A stretch of 64,000 nt of DNA, taken from assembly GCA_023443745.1 (NCBI GenBank), contig JAEZTB010000045.1:1-64000 (forward strand). The letters run 5' to 3'. The notes under the pieces are model-generated. The model was not told the DNA's origin. It searched no databases and worked only from the letters and a program-made list of their open reading frames with translations. Source of the DNA: Bacillota bacterium. GTDB lineage: Bacteria > Bacillota > Clostridia > DSM-8532. Below are positions 43,407-52,343 of the stretch, piece after piece. Each line of letters begins with the position of its first letter. The first letter of the stretch is position 1. A program made the translations under genes and the position numbers.

Positions 43407-44465
43407 TTACAATTCCTTTACAGAGGGAAACAGCCGGTCCCCAAGCCCGAAGGATGTCTCCCTATGAAATACGGGAACAATGTCGCCGATATGTTCTTTT
43501 AAATTATTGAGCAGTTCAGCCTTATGCCAATGCTTAAGCTTTTCATACTCAGCCTTACCAAGGATATCGAGCTCAAGTAAAAGCTGCATGACCACAGGAA
43601 ATACCGCCCGCTCGCCTCCGTCGGCGATTTTAACGCAGATTCCCAGGCTTCCGCGTTTAACGGCAAGACAATAAACTGCCTCAGCTCCTATTTTCCCAAT
43701 GAGTTTATCCCCGGTTGTCTGCATGAGCTCGGTACAAAATTCATCCGGGCCCGCCACCATATCGGGATACTGTGTCATGGCGTCAAAAATGGTCTTGCAG
43801 GTTTGATGATAGGAGCTTTCCTCGTCCTGGGCAAAAGCTGCCAGCCTGGCATAGGATAAGGCAATTTTATTGACGGGAAGCATGTAGATGGGTAAGCCGC
43901 AGCCATCAGTGCCCACAGGTATGGACTCAATAGCTTCATCGGTAAATTGGCTTATGGTCTTTATTACCTCCTGCTGAACGGGATGGGATAAATCTTCATA
44001 ATGGGAGATATCCGCTCCTAAATATTTTGAAAATGCAAGCATGGCGGCGTGCTTTCCCGAGCAGCTGGCATGAAGTGCGGAAGGCTTTTCACCCATCGCA
44101 ATAAGTCTGTTTTCTTCTTCTTTATTATAGGGACTCATAATCCCACAGTGAAGATCTGTCTTTTCCAGATTTAAACGTTTTAAAACTTCTAAAACAGTTT
44201 TCTGATGGGATGAATGGCCTGTATGTGAGGCACAGGCAATGGCTATTTCCTTAAGGGAATAACCCATAGCCCGTGCACCTCCCGACTGAATAAAAGGAAT
44301 GACCTGAATAGGCTTTGCGGATGAGCGATAAAAAATCCTTGTTCCGGTTTCACCCTTTTGATAGAGAATTTTCCCACTGCTATCAACAACACAGATAATA
44401 CCTTGATGAATACTTTCGACATAGTCATTACGTGTCACAACGGCCAATGTGTTCACAGCTTTCAC
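43407..44465 (-). CDS. ansA: L-asparaginase, Rhizobium etli type II-like, copy 1
   Basis: The 352-residue protein belongs to the PF06089 asparaginase family, typified by the R. etli enzyme, which is unrelated to E. coli AnsB. By alignment, all known key residues are present: Ser48 and Lys51 (RSSAK), zinc ligands Cys135 and Lys138 (CSGKH) and Cys189 (DGCGLP). It should hydrolyse asparagine to aspartate and ammonia. There is no signal peptide. The start is preceded by AAGGAGGTG. It lies 4 bases downstream of a paralogue, so both are translated from one message. Confidence 0.88.
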   Translation of the reverse strand: MKAVNTLAVVTRNDYVESIHQGIICVVDSSGKILYQKGETGTRIFYRSSAKPIQVIPFIQSGGARAMGYSLKEIAIACASHTGHSSHQKTVLEVLKRLNLEKTDLHCGIMSPYNKEEENRLIAMGEKPSALHASCSGKHAAMLAFSKYLGADISHYEDLSHPVQQEVIKTISQFTDEAIESIPVGTDGCGLPIYMLPVNKIALSYARLAAFAQDEESSYHQTCKTIFDAMTQYPDMVAGPDEFCTELMQTTGDKLIGKIGAEAVYCLAVKRGSLGICVKIADGGERAVFPVVMQLLLELDILGKAEYEKLKHWHKAELLNNLKEHIGDIVPVFHRETSFGLGDRLFPSVKEL

Positions 44466-44469
44466 CTCC

Positions 44470-45510
44470 TTAGGGATAGATATCGCCCGGTTGGTACTGA
44501 CTGGTTTTATTATCCACTAGATTGAATGAAGGATGGATATATCCCACATCATTCCCCTTGTCATCTTTTATGGGCGGTAGAGCCCATTTTTCAAGCTTTT
44601 TAACCGTTGAACCATCCAGAATATCCAGCTCTTCCAGCACACGGACTGCTACAGGAAAGCTTGCCCACGGATGGCCATCGAAAATATTAATACAGATGCC
44701 GAGACGCTTCTCCGGCACAGCTATCATATAAACCCCTTCAGCCCCTATCTTGCCTATGGCACGGCCCTTTGTATGGGTATTAAGGTCGGTGCAAAATGTC
44801 CCCTTGCCCCCGATGACCTTTGGATAGGTTGTCATAGCCTTTTGAATCAAGCCAAAGCATTCACTGTATTTGCCTTTGCCTTCATACCCGTGTGCCAGAC
44901 ACGCATATAGCCAGGAAGCCTGTTTAAGTGTCAAAAGATAAGTCGGTATGGTGCAACCGTCTTTTCCTAAAACAATCTCTTCTTCATCAATTTCCAGCAT
45001 CTCAGCCATGGTCTTTCTGATAAGCTGCTGAAGAGGGTGATCCGGCCTTGTATACCCCTCTATCGGATAGTTATAAAACCTGCAGAGTGCCAGCATTCCT
45101 ACATGCTTGCCTGAACAGTTGTTGAAAACAGGGGTCGGCCGCTTGCCCAGCATGATAAGCGCGTCATGAACCTTTTGATTCCCCGGATAAATTGACCCGC
45201 AATCTAGGTCCTTTTCCTTAAGGCCTAATTTATTGAGTATGGAAAGGATGATTTGGCGGTGAAAGGCTTGACCTTCATGGGAAGAACAAATAATGGCCAG
45301 CTCCTTGAGTGTGATATGATATTTGTCCATCGCCCCCGAATTGACGAAAGTAACGGCATACAGAGGCTTCCCCGAAGACCGTATAAAGATACTCGCATAA
45401 GGGTTTCCTATAGAGTACAGAACATTTTTATCGGAATCAGTTACACAAATATATCCTTCATGCATGCTATCGACCCTGCCGGAGCGCGTTCGAACAGCCA
45501 ATTGCGCCAT
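44470..45510 (-). CDS. L-asparaginase, Rhizobium etli type II-like, copy 2
   Basis: The 346-residue paralogue of the next gene keeps the same active-site set at shifted positions: Ser45 and Lys48 (RSSGK), Cys132 and Lys135 (CSGKH) and Cys186 (DGCTIP). The two proteins are clearly related but far from identical, so the duplication is old and the substrates may differ, for example asparagine versus another beta-amide. The start follows AAGAGGTGC. It is the first gene of the pair and is divergent from the dnaD unit. Confidence 0.88.
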   Translation of the reverse strand: MAQLAVRTRSGRVDSMHEGYICVTDSDKNVLYSIGNPYASIFIRSSGKPLYAVTFVNSGAMDKYHITLKELAIICSSHEGQAFHRQIILSILNKLGLKEKDLDCGSIYPGNQKVHDALIMLGKRPTPVFNNCSGKHVGMLALCRFYNYPIEGYTRPDHPLQQLIRKTMAEMLEIDEEEIVLGKDGCTIPTYLLTLKQASWLYACLAHGYEGKGKYSECFGLIQKAMTTYPKVIGGKGTFCTDLNTHTKGRAIGKIGAEGVYMIAVPEKRLGICINIFDGHPWASFPVAVRVLEELDILDGSTVKKLEKWALPPIKDDKGNDVGYIHPSFNLVDNKTSQYQPGDIYP

Positions 45511-45633
45511 ACTGCACCTCTTAATAAAAAGATTTTGCTATAATCCTGTGGTATTCTTCCCATCTTCCATTCATACTATGTGAGAATCACTCCCGGGACT
45601 TACTTTTTTGGCTTTCTGGATTTCTTGCGTTTA

Positions 45634-45642
45634 TGGTATAAT
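45634..45642 (+). promoter_or_regulatory. Extended -10 promoter of the dnaD-dnaI unit
   Basis: TGGTATAAT is an extended -10 box; no good -35 is seen at 17 bp. The following AAC and the two-hairpin element match those at 6529 and 29101. Confidence 0.6.
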
Positions 45643-45644
45643 AA

Positions 45645-45710
45645 CTTTACCCATTACCGAAATTAAAAATTTCGAACGGGATCCCAAGTTATTGATACTT
45701 CGTATTAATA
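45645..45710 (+). ncRNA. Two-hairpin 5'-leader element, copy C (upstream of dnaD)
   Basis: Hairpin 1 pairs CCCATTACCGAAATT with AATTTCGAACGGG. Hairpin 2 is TATTGATAC-TTC-GTATTAATA (45690-45710). It starts within about ten bases of the -10 box, so it would be the very 5' end of the message, and lies 34 bases before the dnaD start. Confidence 0.6.
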
Positions 45711-45744
45711 GCTTTACTTATTTAAAGAGAATGAGGTTTTTTTC

Positions 45745-46728
45745 ATGCAGTTTGAGGTTGTGAAAGACATCCTGTTATCCGATACATTAGTCCCGGACAT
45801 ATTTTTAAGCGATTACATGCCCCGTATCCCTTCGGATGCAGTTAAGGTCTATCTTTACTGTATTTTTTTAAGCAAATATAAAAAGGAAGCCCGTCCCGAG
45901 GACCTGGCAGCAAAGCTGGATCTTTCTATGGACACCGTCAACGCTGCTTTTCTCATTTTAGAGCAGGAGGAGCTTATTGTCCGAACCCCCAAGGTCGTCT
46001 CTCTTGCCGATATTAAGGAAATGGCACTTAATAAGCTCTATAAACGCAAGACTACCTCTGATGCCGATTCAGCCCTTCAAAAATCGGTAGGCCACGTGAA
46101 GCGTAATCAATGTATTGATTCCATCAATAAAATGTTTTTTCAGGGAATTATGGCTCCTAGCTGGTATACGGCTATTGACAATTGGTTTATGACGTTTCGC
46201 TTTGATGAGGACGTCATGGTGAGCCTTTTTAAGTATTGCTATGACAACAATGCCTTAAATGCCAAATATATTGAAAAAGTCGGTGCAACCTGGTCCCAGA
46301 AGGGCATTACCAACCATTGGGAGCTGGAAAAGTATATGGAGGCCTGCGAAAGGACTAAAACTATCGGCAAAACCATTGCCCAGGCCCTCAGGCTGGGCAG
46401 AAAGCTTACCTCATATGAGGAGCGGTACCTGGAAATCTGGCTTAATGAATATGACTATGATATGGTTCTTATAGATGAAGCACTTGAGCGCACAGCCGGC
46501 AAGACCAACCCTAATTTCAAGTATATTCACAGTATTCTGACATCCTGGTTCAAAGAGGGTATCCGAAGCCGCGAACAGCTTAAAGCATACCTTGAGACGG
46601 CGCCTGCAAGGACTTCCAGAAAAGAGGATGCACCAAGCAAGGTGGCTCGCCGCAATAATTTCCAACAGCGTCAGTACGATGACGATTTCTATAATAAACT
46701 CGATCAAACAACTCGTGCGAAAGGATAG
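45745..46728 (+). CDS. dnaD: DnaD-domain replication initiation protein
   Basis: The 327-residue protein has an N-terminal winged-helix-like region (SDAVKVYLYCIFLSKYKKE, then LAAKLDLSMDTVNAAFLILEQEELI). Two DnaD C-terminal-type domains follow, the second including WLNEYDYDMVLIDEALERTAGKTNPNFKYIHSILTSWF. This resembles DnaD/DnaB of Bacillota, which remodel origin DNA and recruit the helicase loader. The tail is basic and low-complexity. It is followed after 5 bases by the dnaI/dnaC-like loader gene, a common pairing. The start follows AGAATGAGG. Confidence 0.9.
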   Translation: MQFEVVKDILLSDTLVPDIFLSDYMPRIPSDAVKVYLYCIFLSKYKKEARPEDLAAKLDLSMDTVNAAFLILEQEELIVRTPKVVSLADIKEMALNKLYKRKTTSDADSALQKSVGHVKRNQCIDSINKMFFQGIMAPSWYTAIDNWFMTFRFDEDVMVSLFKYCYDNNALNAKYIEKVGATWSQKGITNHWELEKYMEACERTKTIGKTIAQALRLGRKLTSYEERYLEIWLNEYDYDMVLIDEALERTAGKTNPNFKYIHSILTSWFKEGIRSREQLKAYLETAPARTSRKEDAPSKVARRNNFQQRQYDDDFYNKLDQTTRAKG

Positions 46729-46733
46729 GGCTA

Positions 46734-47771
46734 ATGGCTGAAATCAGGAGAAACCTTGATCATTCATTTGCAATAAGACGTGAAAAAGCATTGCAAGAGG
46801 CTGAAAGACGTAAACAAGAGGCTCAGGAGAGAATCCCCGAGCTCGCTTCTCTTGATGCAAAGATAACGCTCTCAGGCATCCGCTATGCCCGTACGGTTCT
46901 ATCTGAAAAGGGCCCTGACTTTGATGCGGATACACTTTCAGAAAAGATCAGCCAACTCAATGAACAGAAGACAGCCCTGCTTTTAGCTCACAATCTGCCC
47001 GCTGATTATATGGAACCCCGGTTTACCTGCCCCATTTGTGAAGATCGGGGTTATATCACAAATAGCACCAATGGAGCCTTTGATCCCTGCTCCTGCTATC
47101 AAAAGCTCTATCTGGAACAGCTCTATGCCTTTTCAAACATTTTGGATGATGGTCAGACCGGCTTTACCTTTTTTAATGATTCTTATTTCTCGGATAAGCC
47201 CGATAAGAAAAAGTATCAGGTTGAAACAGCGCCACGGGATCAAATTAACTGCATTAAGCACAGTTGTCTGGAGTTTATTGATGGTGTTACACAAAAGGAG
47301 ACCTCCAATCTCTACTTTTTCGGCCCTACTGGAACAGGAAAGACTTTTATGGCCAAAAGTGTGGGTCTGGAGCTCTTAAAAAAGGGGTATACCGTTCTTT
47401 ACCTCACGGCTACCTCCCTGTTTTCTATTATTCGCCAATACCGCCTTAATCCTGACCATGACGGAACAAGCGATGAGCAAGCCTATAAAAATCTCTTTAC
47501 TGTCAATCTTCTTATTCTGGACGACTTGGGCACCGAGCCCGGAAGTGATGCCCGCTACGCTGAGCTTTTGACCTTGCTGGAATTGCGGAAGGCACAGGAT
47601 AAAAACCATGTGGCAAAAACCATTATTTCCTCAAACCTTAATTCAAAGCGGCTTTTCCAAGAATATAATGAGAGAATTGCCTCCCGAATTGTAGGGGAAT
47701 TCAATACCCTCCATTTCATAGGTGACGATATTCGTATTCTAAAAAAAATCGACGGCTTTTCTGCATGTTAG
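46734..47771 (+). CDS. dnaI: Primosomal helicase loader DnaI/DnaC-like ATPase
   Basis: The 345-residue AAA+ protein loads the replicative helicase DnaB/DnaC. Its N-terminal part is helical with a zinc-type motif CPICEDRGYI...CSCYQ (near residues 98-120). The ATPase domain has Walker A FGPTGTGKT, Walker B LLILDDLG and sensor 1 TIISSN. The arginine-finger region ends in NERIASRIVGEFNTLHF. It is cotranscribed with dnaD, 5 bases upstream. The zinc motif before the ATPase domain is typical for clostridial DnaC proteins. Confidence 0.93.
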   Translation: MAEIRRNLDHSFAIRREKALQEAERRKQEAQERIPELASLDAKITLSGIRYARTVLSEKGPDFDADTLSEKISQLNEQKTALLLAHNLPADYMEPRFTCPICEDRGYITNSTNGAFDPCSCYQKLYLEQLYAFSNILDDGQTGFTFFNDSYFSDKPDKKKYQVETAPRDQINCIKHSCLEFIDGVTQKETSNLYFFGPTGTGKTFMAKSVGLELLKKGYTVLYLTATSLFSIIRQYRLNPDHDGTSDEQAYKNLFTVNLLILDDLGTEPGSDARYAELLTLLELRKAQDKNHVAKTIISSNLNSKRLFQEYNERIASRIVGEFNTLHFIGDDIRILKKIDGFSAC

Positions 47772-47796
47772 GCCAATAGCTTTTCACTCTTTTCAC

Positions 47797-47824
47797 GCAA
47801 AAAGCCGGGTAATCCCGGCTTTCT
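47797..47824. terminator. Terminator between dnaI and ypeB
   Basis: AAAGCCGGG and CCCGGCTTT pair around TAAT. The minus strand has the better T-run (CGGCTTTTTGCG), so it mainly serves ypeB, but it may also stop the plus-strand dnaI transcript. Confidence 0.8.
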
Positions 47825-47857
47825 GCAAAGATTGCATCTTACTGCAATCCATACTTG

Positions 47858-49276
47858 TTACATGGTCAATACGCCCTCTTCTGAATTGATGATCATGAGC
47901 ACCTTAACCTCTGCACCTGTGTTGGCATCAATATAGATGAGGAAATCTTTGTCGTCGAGCTTTCCGATGAACTCGTGGCACAGAATTTCAGTTCCATAGT
48001 TGGTGGGTATGACAACGAGACCCGAATAACGTACATCCTTGCCTTTTGTAACCTTCTCTCTGGCTTGAGCCTCTGAGATTTTAGGAGCTCCCAGGTTGCG
48101 ATCCTTGTGGTTCATGTAGTAGCCCTTGGCCTCATAGCCCACAACCTCTCCATTATCCAAAGCCACCTTTACCTTAGCCAGGTCCGGATAGTAAGTGATG
48201 CCTTTTTCGGTATAAGCATAGTTAATAACTGCCATACCGTCATTCTGAAGATAGTAGGATTCCTTCATATTGGGCAATCCACGGTTTGCCAGAAATTCTC
48301 TTCCGATGGTCTTGGCCTTATCTATATCAATGGTCTTTTGACCAATATCACGATTAAAGAGATACCATATCACATGGCCACCCTTAACCGAAACATCAGC
48401 CTCGGCAACACTGTCTTTTTTATTGCCAGTGACCTCCATTCTGAAATTAAAGGTGTTAATAATCCCATTATTATTGTCTGCCAATTTCCTGATATTGCGA
48501 ACCTTATCCTTGCCAAGGAACTTTGCAAGGCTTTCAATGGCTTGGTTTTCTGTGACGTTGTCCCCTTTGAGACCCACAGCCTTCCGGTTTTCCATATGCT
48601 CCGAGAAGGGTCCATCATAAATCAGCGTTGGCATTTCCTGAAAGTCTTTATCGATGCTGTCAAAGCTCTTTGGCATCTCCTGGGAGGTTTTTTTCATATC
48701 CTTGCTAGTCTCCTGGGAAACGTTTTCCCACTTGAAATTCCCGTTGGAAAGATCCCCCTTTAGCTCATTAAGGCTATTTTCGAGAGTAACGGAAAAACCG
48801 TGAAGGCTTTCAAGAGTTTTCATTTGTGCGTCATCAATGGCCTTACCTTGCACGTTCTGCCTGGATATGGTTTGCGAAAGATCGGCCACCTGCGCTAAGA
48901 ATTTCTCGGTATTAGAAAGAACTCCCACAGAAAGGGGAAGCTGTCCCAGGTTGCTTGAAGCCGCATTGGCCTCCCGCCAGACGTCATTCAAGGTTGAAGC
49001 TGTAAGCGCCGGGGACGAGGTCATCCTTGCCTTCATAAGCATGATCTGTACATTCTGAACGTAACCTACCAGCTCATGAAAAGCACGATTGTAGGTATTA
49101 TCAAGCTCTCTTCTGAGTCTTACGGCTCTGCTGTATTGATAGGCTCCGAAGAGGGTGGTAGCAAGTAAAATGGCAATTATGAGGTTCTTAGCCCTATTCT
49201 TTGACAGAATTGCGTAAAAGGCCTTCATATTGTGACGCGTATCTTTTTCCATAACCGTTTCCCATGCCTTTCTCAT
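47858..49276 (-). CDS. ypeB: Germination protein YpeB
   Basis: The 472-residue protein has a short cytoplasmic N-terminus, one membrane helix (about residues 31-50, LIIAILLATTLFGAYQY), a long helical region, and three C-terminal PepSY-type domains, of which the last contains YSGLVVIPTNYGTEILCHEFIG. YpeB holds SleB inactive and stable in the dormant spore. It overlaps sleB by 4 bases (ATGA). The start ATG lacks a clear ribosome binding site, consistent with translational coupling. Confidence 0.93.
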   Translation of the reverse strand: MRKAWETVMEKDTRHNMKAFYAILSKNRAKNLIIAILLATTLFGAYQYSRAVRLRRELDNTYNRAFHELVGYVQNVQIMLMKARMTSSPALTASTLNDVWREANAASSNLGQLPLSVGVLSNTEKFLAQVADLSQTISRQNVQGKAIDDAQMKTLESLHGFSVTLENSLNELKGDLSNGNFKWENVSQETSKDMKKTSQEMPKSFDSIDKDFQEMPTLIYDGPFSEHMENRKAVGLKGDNVTENQAIESLAKFLGKDKVRNIRKLADNNNGIINTFNFRMEVTGNKKDSVAEADVSVKGGHVIWYLFNRDIGQKTIDIDKAKTIGREFLANRGLPNMKESYYLQNDGMAVINYAYTEKGITYYPDLAKVKVALDNGEVVGYEAKGYYMNHKDRNLGAPKISEAQAREKVTKGKDVRYSGLVVIPTNYGTEILCHEFIGKLDDKDFLIYIDANTGAEVKVLMIINSEEGVLTM

Positions 49277-49734
49277 TTCCCGAAATTATGTTTTCCGATT
49301 TTCATTATAATTTTTCTTGACCAAATCCACTTGCTTGTGGCTGTTGCAGGATTCCAATAATAAAGACAGCCATGGGTAGGATCCCATCCGTTCAAAGCAT
49401 CTCTTGCCGCCTTTACAACGGTGGACTTGGGATCAATGGGAACATTTATCTGTCCGTCTGATACAGCGGTGAAAGCACCGGGCTGGTAGATCACTCCAGA
49501 GACGGTATTAGGGAAATTAGGAGATGCGACGCGATTTAAAATGACTGCACCTACTGCTACCTGTCCCTCATAAGGCTCACCTCTTGCTTCACCATTAATA
49601 GCCCTTGCCAGAAGCTGCTCATCACTGACTCTTCCTGAAGCACCTGCGCCCAGACTTATCTGGGGCCAAAGGGTCACAGAAAATGCAATCAGGACCACCA
49701 TTATAATGATAATATTCCATCTATTCGCTTTCAT
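49273..49734 (-). CDS. sleB: Spore cortex-lytic enzyme SleB, short form
   Basis: The 153-residue protein has an N-terminal membrane helix or signal peptide and the Hydrolase_2 catalytic domain: LLARAINGEARGEPYEGQVAVGAVILNRV with the catalytic glutamate in NGEARGE, then GVIYQPGAFTAVSDG. SleB is a lytic transglycosylase that degrades cortex peptidoglycan at germination. The N-terminal peptidoglycan-binding domain of Bacillus SleB is missing, so localisation may depend on YpeB. It starts the sleB-ypeB operon. Confidence 0.93.
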   Translation of the reverse strand: MKANRWNIIIIMVVLIAFSVTLWPQISLGAGASGRVSDEQLLARAINGEARGEPYEGQVAVGAVILNRVASPNFPNTVSGVIYQPGAFTAVSDGQINVPIDPKSTVVKAARDALNGWDPTHGCLYYWNPATATSKWIWSRKIIMKIGKHNFGK

Positions 49735-49821
49735 ATTGTCACCTCAAGTGATATTCTTTCAAATAGTTTAGAAAATTATCCAATAAAATACTTAGAACAA
49801 TTCTCGACCCGTAAGCAAAAA

Positions 49822-49855
49822 AAATTTAGAGAACATCTTGTCCCCTAAATTTTTG
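49822..49855 (-). terminator. Terminator of the YhaO-YhaN operon
   Basis: AAAATTTAG and CTAAATTTT pair around a 15-base loop. On the minus strand a run of eight T follows. It lies 35 bases beyond the yhaN-like stop and before sleB. Confidence 0.7.
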
Positions 49856-49889
49856 TTCTGCCTTTTATTTAACTTCTCACTGCTTTTAT

Positions 49890-52334
49890 TTATTGCTGCA
49901 GTCTGATGCGGTTCATATTATTACCAAACACAGCCTGTGCCAGCTCTAATTCTCGATGTCTGCACGTGAAGAAAAAGATTTGCCGCTCTCCGGCCATCTC
50001 CTTTAAAAGCTCAAAGGCATTCTTAGCCCGGTCTTCATCGTACTGAGCAAAGGGCTCATCCAGAAAGAGAGGAAGCGGTTCTCTTCCCTTTTCAAGAAGA
50101 CGAACGGCTGCAAGCCGCATACAAAAATATACCTGGTCAATGGCTCCTCCGCTTAATCTATTAACGGGAATGAGCTCATCGGTCTCAGGTGCTTCAAGAC
50201 TAATCTGAAGCATGTCATTGGCTAAAGTCTGCCGATAACGTCCCGTGGTCATACGGTCCATCATACGACCCATTTCTTTGTTGAGGGCGGGAATATAGTC
50301 GTGTTGAATCCTTGAGGCCACATCCCTTAAAACCTGACTGGCAAGGGTCAAGCTTGAGCCCACTCTTTCAAGGGCTTCTTTCTTTTTCTGAAGATTTTCA
50401 AGCTCCTCAAGAACACCGGCCAGTTCTCCTTCTCCGGGTGCTTGCTCCAAACGGGTATTAAGGGTGGTAATTTCCAGTTGAACTTCATTGATGCTGCCCT
50501 CCAGGGCTCTTATCTCCCTGTCAAGCTGAATGGAGTCCGAGTCATCCAAGGTATTACGGTTTATCGTTTTCGAATCAGAAACCTCTAAAAGAGCTTCTTC
50601 CAAGTCATTTTGCGATGTGATGGGCTTTTGGGCAAGAGTACCGGCTTCTCTTAAAAGGTGCCCCAGTTTTTCTTCCAACCCTTTTCCTCTGGTCAGAAGG
50701 ATTCTCTTATCCTCTTTTGCTTTCTTGAGGCTTTCAACACCTTGCTTGAGGGCTTCTGCGGCTAAAGCTTTATCCTTCCCTTCCCTGTACCATTTACTGT
50801 CCCCTCCCAGCCGCATCAGTTGCCTGTCATAATCTTCAACCTGGCTATGAAGGGCCTCCAGATGCCTTTGTATCTCCGAAATCCGCTGGGTATTGTTCTC
50901 TATCTGACCTCTCAGCTTTAGTTGGTTTTCCCTGTACTGAATATAGTCGGACATGCCGGTAAATCCGGCGTCAATGAGGGCACGGTTCATGCCCTGGGCA
51001 TCAGAATAAATCTGACTCCGGCCACGAGTTTTCTTAAGACTTGATAGTAAAAGAATTACTCCGGAAATAGCAATGACTGATAGTCCAAGCGCTAAAAAAA
51101 TAGGAGAATGGTTGGCAAGATAGGATCCAAAAAAAATCAAAACCAGAAGCCCAATGGCAAAGAAGACAGGTCTTGTCCAATTAGGTTTTGAAGGTATATT
51201 TTGGTTTCTGCCCAGGCTGCGGGAGTTTTTTGCATGAGCTTGTTCTTTTAGCTCTGAGTAATTTTTTATACCATCTTCTACAAGCCGAACCTTTCTTTGA
51301 AATAAATCATCTTCATCCGTTGACTCTTTCAAAACCTCAAGCCTATTCTTCAAGTCCCTTAAGCGTGATGTCTCATGTTCTATGGCCTGGTTAGCCTGTT
51401 TTTCCTCATGAAGCAAAAGTACGACCTTTGAAACATTGTCTTCAGTAACCTCTTCAAAATCCTTCAGCCCAAAAAGAGCGGAATTACATGCCTTAAGGCT
51501 GTTATCAATATAATCAGATTCCTCTTTAAGCCTGGCAAGCTCCTGCTTTAAGGCATGCAATCTTTCACGTTTATGTGTGTCTTTCTGCTGCCTTCCGGCT
51601 TTAAGCTTTTCATTCATTTCCTTTAAAAGACTTTTTTTCTCATGGAGAGACGATGCTGTATCCAGATACTGCTCATTTAAGGCAATGATAGCCTGTTTCC
51701 TTTGTTCCAGCTCGGAAATCCTCATATTGACCTTGTCCAAAGGTCGGGTGGTAGACCTTCCGGTACCTACCCTCTCAAGCAGCGCCGATTCCAGAGCATC
51801 AACAGCTCGTGTGAGCGAAAGCTCTTCATTCCCTGTAGCATTAATATTTGAAAGCTTCTCCAACAGAGCTTTTCTCCCGTCTTCATCAACAGCACTCTGC
51901 ATCTGGCGAATAAAGGCGCTTCGATCAAAGGTCACCTCATCAAGGCCCAGATGCTCCTCGGCAAATTTTGGCCCCAGCTCTTTGTCCTGTGAAAACTCAA
52001 GAGTCAGATTATTGGCGTTTCCATCATAAACATTGGTGGTTCCCTTATCAAAATTACGCCCTATGCGATAAGCCGACCCATTTTCAAGGGTATACTCCAA
52101 TACCCCGGCATATTGGGCTGCGACCCAAGGTTTATAATGCTTTATGGGCGGGAGATTTCCGTCTTTAGTTTTCCGTCCACCCCTCTGTCCAAAAAGCATA
52201 GCCCGGATAAAAGCCTGAAGCGTCGACTTTCCCGACTCATTGGCCTCATATATGATGTTAAAGCCCTCTTTAGGGGCCGCTTTGAACTGATCAAACTTTC
52301 CAAAGCCCTTAATGTCCCATAACGTGATTTTCAT
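49890..52334 (-). CDS. yhaN: SMC/SbcC-like ATPase YhaN
   Basis: The 814-residue protein has an N-terminal ABC half (ITLWDIKGFGKF, then YEANESGKSTLQAF as Walker A), long coiled coils, a central hydrophobic hairpin (PVFFAIGLLVLIFFGSYLA and following), and a C-terminal half with signature LSGGAIDQVYF and Walker B LFLDEPFAQYD. The hydrophobic hairpin in the coiled coil distinguishes YhaN from SbcC. It is the ATPase partner of the YhaO-type nuclease in the gene just upstream, 9 bases away. The pair is presumed to act in DNA end repair. Confidence 0.88.
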   Translation of the reverse strand: MKITLWDIKGFGKFDQFKAAPKEGFNIIYEANESGKSTLQAFIRAMLFGQRGGRKTKDGNLPPIKHYKPWVAAQYAGVLEYTLENGSAYRIGRNFDKGTTNVYDGNANNLTLEFSQDKELGPKFAEEHLGLDEVTFDRSAFIRQMQSAVDEDGRKALLEKLSNINATGNEELSLTRAVDALESALLERVGTGRSTTRPLDKVNMRISELEQRKQAIIALNEQYLDTASSLHEKKSLLKEMNEKLKAGRQQKDTHKRERLHALKQELARLKEESDYIDNSLKACNSALFGLKDFEEVTEDNVSKVVLLLHEEKQANQAIEHETSRLRDLKNRLEVLKESTDEDDLFQRKVRLVEDGIKNYSELKEQAHAKNSRSLGRNQNIPSKPNWTRPVFFAIGLLVLIFFGSYLANHSPIFLALGLSVIAISGVILLLSSLKKTRGRSQIYSDAQGMNRALIDAGFTGMSDYIQYRENQLKLRGQIENNTQRISEIQRHLEALHSQVEDYDRQLMRLGGDSKWYREGKDKALAAEALKQGVESLKKAKEDKRILLTRGKGLEEKLGHLLREAGTLAQKPITSQNDLEEALLEVSDSKTINRNTLDDSDSIQLDREIRALEGSINEVQLEITTLNTRLEQAPGEGELAGVLEELENLQKKKEALERVGSSLTLASQVLRDVASRIQHDYIPALNKEMGRMMDRMTTGRYRQTLANDMLQISLEAPETDELIPVNRLSGGAIDQVYFCMRLAAVRLLEKGREPLPLFLDEPFAQYDEDRAKNAFELLKEMAGERQIFFFTCRHRELELAQAVFGNNMNRIRLQQ

Positions 52335-52343
52335 GGTTCTCTC

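Noticed and set aside
49822..49855. Repeat or attenuator between sleB and the YhaN gene
   Set aside because: The stem-loop with a T-run on the minus strand is explained as an ordinary terminator for the yhaO-yhaN unit.
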